DNA of 6,481 nt, taken from Acidobacteriota bacterium (GTDB taxonomy: Bacteria > Acidobacteriota > Blastocatellia > Pyrinomonadales > Pyrinomonadaceae). Both the position numbers and the translations under genes were made by a program. The stretch is from NCBI GenBank assembly GCA_020853255.1, contig JADYZI010000179.1, positions 1-6,481 of the forward strand. Reading direction: 5' to 3'. The notes beneath the pieces are model-generated. The model made no database searches, was not told the origin of the DNA, and was given only the letters and a program-made list of their open reading frames with translations. Positions 1-5,612 of the stretch are shown here, in pieces. Numbering within the stretch: position 1 is the first letter of the stretch; every line of letters begins with the position of its first letter.

Positions 1-253
1 CAATAGTTTTTGGTCCGCAGAGCCCGTCAATTACGAGCTGCGGGCTTGGTCCGCCGTCGATCGGGGCGACCTGGTCGAGGCCGTATTGGATATTGTAAAC
101 ATCGTCATACACGTTTGCCCCGCCCTGCCCGACGGGCTTTGTGATGACGATGTCGCCTTCAGGCCGCTTGGGATCGAGGTTCTGATTTGACTGGCGCCGG
201 TCCGGCAATATCTTGCAGTCGCCGTCATCGAGCATGTGTGCGCATTCTCCCAT
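1..253 (-). CDS. Peptidoglycan-binding-like domain protein, N-terminal part (runs off left edge)
   Basis: This is an 84-codon open frame on the minus strand that starts at ATG 253 and stays open to the window edge, so the C-terminus is missing. Residues about 41-84 look like the start of a peptidoglycan-binding domain of the PG_binding_1 type: a GQGGAN entry, a DDVYNIQYGLDQV helix, a GGPSPQL turn, then DGLCGPKTI, which matches the DG-x-x-GPKT signature of the family. Such domains bind cell-wall glycan or act as a generic module beside hydrolases. The first 35 residues are hydrophilic and show no Sec signal peptide, but they carry Cys4, His6 and Cys13. A purine-rich GGGAGG (270 down to 265) lies 11 nt before the ATG. 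An in-frame ATG at 235 is an alternative start, but it lies further from this site. The gene is divergent from the glycan operon and probably functionally separate. The domain call is fairly firm; the full function cannot be told from this fragment. Confidence 0.75.
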   Translation of the reverse strand, partial: MGECAHMLDDGDCKILPDRRQSNQNLDPKRPEGDIVITKPVGQGGANVYDDVYNIQYGLDQVAPIDGGPSPQLVIDGLCGPKTI

Positions 254-264
254 ATCTGCTTTGG

Positions 265-270
265 CCTCCC
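265..270 (-). promoter_or_regulatory. Shine-Dalgarno-like site for the minus-strand gene
   Basis: GGGAGG on the minus strand lies 11 nt upstream of ATG 253. The spacing is long but within range, and the site favours ATG 253 over the in-frame ATG at 235. Confidence 0.45.
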
Positions 271-336
271 GTGTTCCTAAACTAGGACTAGACGAAAGTT
301 GCAGCGTACTTTTGCAATATGCGGAGGTGCCCGCGG

Positions 337-353
337 AAGGCCGCATCGGCCTT
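337..353. repeat. Perfect 7-bp inverted repeat, 3-nt loop, upstream of the operon promoter
   Basis: AAGGCCG, CAT, CGGCCTT forms a perfect GC-rich hairpin in the divergent intergenic region, ending 18 nt before the TTGACA hexamer. The plus-strand side is followed by TTTATGCTTA, which is only weakly T-rich, and no plus-strand gene ends nearby, so a terminator reading is poor. An operator for one or both divergent genes is possible but unproven. The rest of 254-407 holds the promoter described separately and nothing else I can name. Confidence 0.4.
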
Positions 354-371
354 TATGCTTACGCGCCTTGT

Positions 372-401
372 TTGACACTCAACGGTGGCCGTCAATAAAC
401 T
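372..401 (+). promoter_or_regulatory. Sigma70-type promoter of the glycan operon
   Basis: A consensus -35 hexamer TTGACA (372-377) is followed after 18 bp by TAAACT (396-401), which matches TATAAT at four of six positions and fits the TANNNT form. Counting the -10 hexamer as -12 to -7, position +1 falls at 408, the first base of the GTG start codon of the first flippase. There is no Shine-Dalgarno sequence before that codon. The same arrangement recurs before the second flippase at 2955-2990. The boxes are seen in the sequence; the transcription start and leaderless mRNA are inferred. Confidence 0.6.
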
Positions 402-407
402 TTGCAG

Positions 408-1955
408 GTGAACCCAGATACGGGCCCCGCAAACGAGATCACTCCACAGCCGACTGCCGGAATGACGACGAAGGTCGCCAAAGGAACGCTGTGGACCTTA
501 TTCGGCGTTATTTTGCCGATCGGCTTTTCCGTATTTACAACGCCCATTCTTACCCGGCTGCTCGGTACTGAGAGCTACGGGCTGATGGTACTAATACTTC
601 TGATCCCGAATTATCTGAATTTTGCGGATTTTGGGATGAACATCGCTTCAACGAAGTTTGCGTCTGCCGCGCAAGCTGAGGGAGCGGCCGAGAAAGAGGC
701 TCGTATCGTACGAACTTCCGCACTGATAGCTTTGGTGTCATCGCTTCCCTTTGCCGCCGGCATCGCGATCTTTTCGCGGCCGATACTGCAGCTTTTCAAT
801 GTGTCGGGATCTCTCATCGATGAAGGCTCGCTTGCGCTAAAGCTGGCAGCGGTGATCCTCGTTGTTAATTTTCTCAACATTATCCTTAATACGCCCGAGC
901 TGACACGCTTCAGAATGGACCTGAACACATCGATCACCGCGGCGGGCCGAATTCTGGGCCTGATAGCCGCGCCGATCGTTGTTCTGCTTGGCGGAGGCGT
1001 GCTTGGGGCAGTTGCCGCAACCCTCGCGGCGTCATTACTGACGCTGTCGGGACACGTATTCTGCGGCATAAAGCTTTTGCCGGAAATGGCGGGATTCTCG
1101 ATCGACCGTGAGTCAGTTCGGCCTTTGGTCAAATTTGGTTCATCGCTGATGGTTGCGTATGTTGCCGGTGCTTTGATAATGCATCTTGAGAAATTCGTTC
1201 TCACGCGGGTCACTTCGGTTGAAACACTTGCGTACTATTCGGTTGCGGCGGCGTTTGCTGGTATGGTCGGTATATTTGCGGGTTCGATGGCACAGTCATT
1301 GATGCCCGCATTTTCGCAGCTGCAGGGCGAGTCGATGCGACCTGCCCTGAGCGCGTTGTATTCGCGTGGTATTCGTGCGGTGATGGTCTGCCTGCTGCCG
1401 ATATATGTCCTGATGATCCTGGGAGCGAGGATCTTTTTCACATACTGGTTCAGCCCCGAATTTGGGCAAGAAAGTACTGTACCGTTTTACATTATCGTTA
1501 CGGGTTTTCTTTTTACAATGCTTACGTATTTCCCGTACACGATAGTGATAGCGGCTGGACGGTCGGATGTACTTGCAAAGATATACTGGCTGGAACTGAT
1601 CCCTTACCTGCTGCTTGTATGGTGGCTGGCGGATCGATATGGGGCGGTTGGGGCCGCCGCCGCGTGGAGTATCCGAAGCCTGCTCGATTCAGTCTTGATG
1701 TTTGCTCTCGCACACCGGGTCGGCGGTGTGTCGTATTTGCAAAAGAATGTTCCTCAATTTCTCGCTGCGGCCGCTATAATGCTCTTGCCGGTGGCGGCCC
1801 TTGCATACTTTCGAGAATTGAACCTTCAGGTGATCGCCCTCACTCTGATCGCCGGCTGCCTATATGTAATGCTTATTACCACACGGGTGCTGGATACGGC
1901 CGAGGTTGCGTGGTTGAAAGGGCGGATGTACGCCTATCTTGGACGGTCGGAATAA
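408..1955 (+). CDS. Oligosaccharide flippase family protein (MOP/PST type), paralogue 1
   Basis: This is a polytopic inner-membrane protein of 515 residues, close to the usual 450-520 of Wzx-like flippases. In this family (polysaccharide biosynthesis proteins of the MOP exporter superfamily) the role is to move undecaprenyl-linked oligosaccharide from the cytoplasmic to the periplasmic face. After a hydrophilic, proline-containing N-terminal tail of about 25 residues come roughly 12 to 14 hydrophobic segments. The first reads LWTLFGVILPIGFSVF and is followed by TRLLGTESYG, a typical family entry with a helix 1-2 loop. Later landmarks are AYYSVAAAFAGM, SLMPAFSQLQ and YGAVGAAAAWSI. I chose GTG 408 over TTG 402 and ATG 462 because the upstream sequence aligns without gaps with the second flippase at its GTG, and the predicted transcription start falls on it. 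This is the first gene of the operon. It is clearly homologous to the gene at 2990-4543. The substrate cannot be read from sequence. Family call firm, start moderately sure. Confidence 0.9.
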   Translation: MNPDTGPANEITPQPTAGMTTKVAKGTLWTLFGVILPIGFSVFTTPILTRLLGTESYGLMVLILLIPNYLNFADFGMNIASTKFASAAQAEGAAEKEARIVRTSALIALVSSLPFAAGIAIFSRPILQLFNVSGSLIDEGSLALKLAAVILVVNFLNIILNTPELTRFRMDLNTSITAAGRILGLIAAPIVVLLGGGVLGAVAATLAASLLTLSGHVFCGIKLLPEMAGFSIDRESVRPLVKFGSSLMVAYVAGALIMHLEKFVLTRVTSVETLAYYSVAAAFAGMVGIFAGSMAQSLMPAFSQLQGESMRPALSALYSRGIRAVMVCLLPIYVLMILGARIFFTYWFSPEFGQESTVPFYIIVTGFLFTMLTYFPYTIVIAAGRSDVLAKIYWLELIPYLLLVWWLADRYGAVGAAAAWSIRSLLDSVLMFALAHRVGGVSYLQKNVPQFLAAAAIMLLPVAALAYFRELNLQVIALTLIAGCLYVMLITTRVLDTAEVAWLKGRMYAYLGRSE

Positions 1956-1956
1956 C

Positions 1957-1962
1957 TTGGGA
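1957..1962 (+). promoter_or_regulatory. Ribosome binding site deciding the kinase start
   Basis: TTGGGA sits 6 nt before ATG 1969, in the short gap after the stop of the first flippase. It favours ATG 1969 over the longer in-frame TTG start at 1939, which would overlap the flippase end and has no such site. Confidence 0.5.
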
Positions 1963-1968
1963 AAATCG

Positions 1969-2958
1969 ATGGATCTAAGGCCTACACTTTTACAGCTTCT
2001 CGAAGACATTCGCGGCTCACATGTCCTTGTTATCGGCGACGTTATGCTTGATCGCTATTGGTGGGGCAAGGCGTCACGGCTCTCGCCTGAAGCACCGGTG
2101 CCGGTAGTTGCGCTCGAACGCGTTTCAAATCGGCCGGGCGGAGCGGCGAACGTCGCGGCCAATATAGCCGCCCTCGGTGCCGAGACAAAGCTCGTGGGCG
2201 TGGTCGGCCCCGACGAAGGTGCCGCAAGCCTGCGCGCGTGCTTGAAAGATCATCAAATCCTCGACCGCATGCTTCAGGGTTCCTCCGAGAGGCGGACGAC
2301 GACCAAGACACGCGTACTTGTTCACAGCCAGCAGATCGCTCGCGTAGATGAAGAAACCGACAGCCCTCTGACGGCGGCCGAAGAGCAAGACCTATTTGGG
2401 CAGATGCCGGAACTGGTGACCGAGGCAGATGTAGTTGTGCTTTCTGATTATGCCAAAGGATGCCTGACAAATGGCTTGATAGCCGCCGTTATCGATGAGG
2501 CGCGGCGGCAGGGAAAGATGGCGATCGTCGATCCGAAAAGCCGAGATCTTGCCAAATACCGCCGGGCAAGCCTGCTTACGCCGAATTTGGCTGAGGCGTT
2601 GAACGCGGCCGGGATCGAGAAAGGCGGCGAAGAGATGGCCGATCAGGCCGCCGGGCAGATACTTTCGGCAACGGCGGTTGACTCATTGCTGGTCACGCTT
2701 GGCGAACACGGGATGAGGCTCTATCGCCCGAACGAACCTGCGGTGCATTTTCCGTCACTGGCGCGTCAGGTCTATGACGTTACTGGTGCGGGCGATACCG
2801 TCGTAGCCCTGCTGGCCGCGGCACTTGGAGCAAAGGCGGGCCTTCATTCCGCCATAACGCTCGCGAACATAGGCGCCGGCCTGGCGGTGGAAAAGGTCGG
2901 TACATCGGTCATCGGCCTTGATGAACTCCGCGAAGCCATCCAAAATTCTGCATCTTGA
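1969..2958 (+). CDS. rfaE1: D-glycero-beta-D-manno-heptose-7-phosphate kinase (RfaE1/HldA type)
   Basis: This is a cytoplasmic PfkB/ribokinase-family enzyme of 329 residues that would phosphorylate D-glycero-D-manno-heptose 7-phosphate at C1 with ATP, an early step toward ADP-L-glycero-D-manno-heptose for the LPS core or other surface glycans. Family landmarks in order: GDVMLDRYWWGKASRLSPEA near residues 23-42, RPGGAANVA at 55-63 (substrate side), SDYAKGCLT in the middle, VDPKSRDLAKYRRASLLTPN, and the ATP-site DVTGAGDT with the catalytic Asp at about 276, then GTSVI near the end. These match the kinase half of E. coli HldE closely. The protein ends just after the kinase fold, so the nucleotidyltransferase half of HldE is absent, as in organisms with separate HldA and HldC. 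ATG 1969 is chosen for its ribosome binding site. The gene begins 13 nt after the first flippase. GmhA, GmhB, HldC and HldD are not in the window. Confidence 0.9.
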   Translation: MDLRPTLLQLLEDIRGSHVLVIGDVMLDRYWWGKASRLSPEAPVPVVALERVSNRPGGAANVAANIAALGAETKLVGVVGPDEGAASLRACLKDHQILDRMLQGSSERRTTTKTRVLVHSQQIARVDEETDSPLTAAEEQDLFGQMPELVTEADVVVLSDYAKGCLTNGLIAAVIDEARRQGKMAIVDPKSRDLAKYRRASLLTPNLAEALNAAGIEKGGEEMADQAAGQILSATAVDSLLVTLGEHGMRLYRPNEPAVHFPSLARQVYDVTGAGDTVVALLAAALGAKAGLHSAITLANIGAGLAVEKVGTSVIGLDELREAIQNSAS

Positions 2959-2983
2959 TATATTCAGCCCCAGCCCATAAACT
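2955..2983 (+). promoter_or_regulatory. Putative internal promoter of the second flippase, overlapping the kinase stop codon
   Basis: TTGATA (2955-2960, five of six to TTGACA) is followed after 17 bp by TAAACT (2978-2983), the same -10-like hexamer as in the promoter at 372-401. Position +1 then falls at 2990, the first base of the GTG start codon. The -35-like box contains the TGA stop of the kinase gene. The nonamer ATAAACTTT and the 6-nt distance from TAAACT to GTG are shared with the first flippase. Activity is inferred, not shown. Confidence 0.5.
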
Positions 2984-2989
2984 TTCGAA

Positions 2990-4543
2990 GTGATGCAGAA
3001 TGTCGCCGAGCCGCCGGCAATGACAAGCGAGAACATCCCAAAGACCGCCGGAATGACCACAAAGGTCGTCAAGGGCAGCCTATGGACCCTCGCCGGCCAA
3101 ATTGCCCCGCTCGCATTCTCGATGGCGGCGACGCCCTTCACCATTCGCTTACTCGGCTCCGAGGGCTATGGCGTGCTTGTGCTCACCGCTCTTATACCGA
3201 CATATCTGGGCTTTGCGGATATGGGGATGTCGATCGCGTCGACCAAATTTGCGTCAGAGGCCTTTGCCGCCGACGATCCTGAACAAGAGGCCCGCATTGT
3301 TCGAACGGCCGCGCTGATCGCCTTTTTATCAAGTTTGCCGTTTGCGGTCCTGATATTCGCGTTCTCCGCCCGGCTTGCCGCGCTGTTCAATGTTCCCGAT
3401 CATTTGCTGGGCGAAGCCTCACTCGCACTCAAATTTGCGTCAATTACATTTGTCGTAAATTTTCTAAATGCCGTGTTCAACACGCCGCAGCTCACGAGGC
3501 TTCGGATGGACCTGAACACTTTTGTTACATCAGGTTTTAGAATTCTGGGAATCGTCGCAACGCCGGTGATCATTTATCTCTGCGGCGGAATATCAGGAGC
3601 CGTATTCGCCCTGATGATCGCAAGCCTGCTTACGTTGGCGGCGCATCTCTTCACATCACGCCGACTGCTTCCACCATTGTTTAATGCATCCGTGTCCAGT
3701 CGAGCGGTTCGTCCGCTCTTATATTTCGGGGGAGCTTATGCTGTTTCGACCATAGCCGCTTTGTTGCTCGGTAATTCTGAAAAATTCATCCTCGCTCACT
3801 CGACCACGATCAAGGAGCTTGCTTACTATTCGGTGGCATATACTATTGCAACGATGCTGACGATGTTCTCCGGGTCGATGACGCAATCGCTTATACCCGC
3901 CTTCTCACAGCTTCAGGCAGAGGAGGACCGCGGCAGATTAAGCGATCTTTACGCTCGGTGCATCAGGCTGACGGCTATTGGGTTCCTGCCCGGCGTTGTC
4001 TTCGTTGCGATCATTGCTAAACCGTTCCTGACATGGTGGGCGGGCGCGGAGTTCGGAGAGCAAAGTGTCGGGCCGCTTCACATTCTGTTGGTTGGTTTGC
4101 TATTGAATGCCGTTGCATTCTTTCCGGCAGCGATCGTTGTCGCGGGCGGGCGGACGGATAAGCTTGCCAAGCTCTATTGGGTCGAGCTGGCATTGTATAT
4201 CCCTCTGACGTTCTGGCTCGTATCATCGTATGGTGCGCTCGGGGCGGCGGCGGCATGGAGCATCCGCGTGATCGCCGACGCCGTGATGCTTTTCCTGCTT
4301 GCCCGCAAGGTCAGCGGCGTTTCTATCGGCAGGCTGCCCAACGCAGCTTTGCCCGCATTTGCCGTGCTTGCCGTGCCCGCGGCCATCGTTTGGTACTATG
4401 GCGGACTGGGCCCTTTAGTGGTGATCGTGTCTGCGGCTGCGTTTTTTGCTTACGCTTTTATCGTTTGGACCAGCCTGCTGACAAATGAGGAGAGGCTCTG
4501 GCTCCGCGCCAGGATCAATGACCGGACCATCAGACAAAATTAA
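2990..4543 (+). CDS. Oligosaccharide flippase family protein (MOP/PST type), paralogue 2
   Basis: This is a second Wzx-like polytopic inner-membrane protein, 517 residues, with about 12 to 14 hydrophobic segments and the same order of landmarks as the first flippase: TAGMTTKVVKGSLWTL, TIRLLGSEGYG, FADMGMSIASTKFAS, LRMDLNTFVTSG, ELAYYSVAYTIATM, SLIPAFSQLQ, YGALGAAAAWSI. By hand, about two-thirds of residues are identical to paralogue 1 in the first 70 conserved positions, while the last 80 or so are much more diverged. The expected role is translocation of a lipid-linked oligosaccharide, possibly with a different specificity from its partner. GTG 2990 is chosen because it aligns with GTG 408 of the paralogue; ATG 2993, ATG 3020 and ATG 3053 are alternatives, and none has a good Shine-Dalgarno sequence. 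It starts 31 nt after the kinase and overlaps the methyltransferase by 26 nt. Lipopolysaccharide O-unit, capsule or exopolysaccharide cannot be told apart here. Confidence 0.9.
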   Translation: MMQNVAEPPAMTSENIPKTAGMTTKVVKGSLWTLAGQIAPLAFSMAATPFTIRLLGSEGYGVLVLTALIPTYLGFADMGMSIASTKFASEAFAADDPEQEARIVRTAALIAFLSSLPFAVLIFAFSARLAALFNVPDHLLGEASLALKFASITFVVNFLNAVFNTPQLTRLRMDLNTFVTSGFRILGIVATPVIIYLCGGISGAVFALMIASLLTLAAHLFTSRRLLPPLFNASVSSRAVRPLLYFGGAYAVSTIAALLLGNSEKFILAHSTTIKELAYYSVAYTIATMLTMFSGSMTQSLIPAFSQLQAEEDRGRLSDLYARCIRLTAIGFLPGVVFVAIIAKPFLTWWAGAEFGEQSVGPLHILLVGLLLNAVAFFPAAIVVAGGRTDKLAKLYWVELALYIPLTFWLVSSYGALGAAAAWSIRVIADAVMLFLLARKVSGVSIGRLPNAALPAFAVLAVPAAIVWYYGGLGPLVVIVSAAAFFAYAFIVWTSLLTNEERLWLRARINDRTIRQN

Positions 4544-5612
4544 CGGCCCCGGCCCGGCGGATACAGAAACAGTCGATCAGTGCCCGCTGTGCGGAAGCTC
4601 GGACTCAACGCTGCTGTTCAATACTTTCGACCGGCTCTATCGGCTGCCGGGGAGTTTCCCGATGCTGAGCTGCGGCGGCTGCGGCCTCTTTCGCCTCTCA
4701 CCGCGCCCCACGCCTTCTTCTATTGGGACCTATTATCCGGATGATTACGGGGCGTATGCAACGCCGACATCGCCAAACGGCCGCGCCGGCGGGATCAGAC
4801 GGGCTTTGCGTGAGGGTGTGCGGGCCTCGGTCCTGTCATCGCTTGGATACGATACCGGGCGAATGGCACTCTGGCAGCGGATCTTTCGACCGCTTTTCGT
4901 TAGGCGGTTCTATCAACAGGCCACATATTCCTACGGCGACAGATTTCCACGGTTTGCGGCAAATGGTAAAGCGCTCGAAGTTGGGTGCGGCAGGTGCACC
5001 TTTCTAGGCCTGTTAAAGCGGCACGGCTGGAACGTAACCGGTGTCGACATGAGCCCGCACGCCGCGCAAAGTGCCAAGGACGCGTTTGATATCGATGTGA
5101 TCGTCGGACAGCTTGAGGATGCCGGCCTTGAGAGCGAAGCGTTCGACTATATCCATCTGAGCCACGTTGTTGAACATTTCTTTGACCCGCTTGCGACGAT
5201 GAAGATCATCGCACGACTGCTCAAACCGAACGGAATCGCCTACATAGAGGTACCGAATGGCAAAGGCCTAGGTGCCGAGATGAGCGGCGAATACTGGTAC
5301 GGATGGGACCCGCCAAGACATCTGTTCACGTTTACTCCGGACACCTTTCGGATGCTGATGGACAAGGCCGGACTTAGTATCAGAAAAATGAAAACGGGGT
5401 TGAGTTACACATTCGATTGGGAAATTGCCTTCCGCAATGAGAACGCAGCAGGAAAGATCCTGAGCCGCCCGCCGTCGCTCAACTATGCGGAAGAGCAGAC
5501 GGCCAGGGGCCGCATGAGGGAAGCGGAAGATCAATTCCTGGTCCGCCCGAACGACGGAGATTTTATTGCCTGCTGGGTTGAGAAGCCCGCTGCGTTTGAA
5601 ACCGGTAATTGA
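4518..5612 (+). CDS. Class I SAM-dependent methyltransferase with N-terminal Cys4 motif
   Basis: This is a predicted cytoplasmic protein of 364 residues with no membrane segment. An N-terminal zinc-binding-type motif has Cys22 and Cys25 (CPLC) and Cys52 and Cys55 (CGGC), followed by a YYPDDYGAY stretch common in this family. The methyltransferase fold begins at about residue 152: motif I ALEVGCGRCTFL (Glu154, Gly156, Gly158), an acidic GVDMS at the end of strand 2, then FDYIHLSHVVEHFFDP, LLKPNGIAYIEVPN and DPPRHLFTFTPDTF. This matches the Methyltransf_23/Methyltransf_12 group found in polysaccharide and sugar-modification loci. The likely role is methylation of a glycan or nucleotide sugar, but the acceptor is unknown. 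In motif I, Cys160 replaces the usual third glycine. ATG 4518 is preferred, with AGGA just upstream at a short 3-nt spacing; ATG 4485 would add 11 residues and lacks a site. The overlaps with both neighbours suggest translational coupling. Confidence 0.85.
   Translation: MTGPSDKINGPGPADTETVDQCPLCGSSDSTLLFNTFDRLYRLPGSFPMLSCGGCGLFRLSPRPTPSSIGTYYPDDYGAYATPTSPNGRAGGIRRALREGVRASVLSSLGYDTGRMALWQRIFRPLFVRRFYQQATYSYGDRFPRFAANGKALEVGCGRCTFLGLLKRHGWNVTGVDMSPHAAQSAKDAFDIDVIVGQLEDAGLESEAFDYIHLSHVVEHFFDPLATMKIIARLLKPNGIAYIEVPNGKGLGAEMSGEYWYGWDPPRHLFTFTPDTFRMLMDKAGLSIRKMKTGLSYTFDWEIAFRNENAAGKILSRPPSLNYAEEQTARGRMREAEDQFLVRPNDGDFIACWVEKPAAFETGN

Noticed and set aside
337..360. Rho-independent terminator at the intergenic hairpin
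   Set aside because: The tract after the stem is TTTATGCTTA, not a proper T-run, and no gene on the plus strand ends upstream of it in the window.
213..571. Plus-strand open frames at 213-398 and 299-571
   Set aside because: They lie in the divergent intergenic region and run into the flippase in another frame. They have no recognisable domain, and their composition looks like out-of-frame translation.
611..1213. 200-codon minus-strand open frame opposite the first flippase
   Set aside because: It is antisense to a well-supported membrane protein, rich in Ser, Arg and Thr with no motif, as expected for a shadow in GC-rich DNA.
1939..1968. Longer TTG start for the kinase
   Set aside because: It would overlap the flippase end and add ten residues without homology to HldE. 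ATG 1969 has a good ribosome binding site.
2042..2470. 142-codon minus-strand frame opposite the kinase, and similar ones at 2125-2388 and 2755-3144
   Set aside because: These are low-complexity Arg/Pro/Ser translations antisense to conserved kinase motifs, with no start signals.
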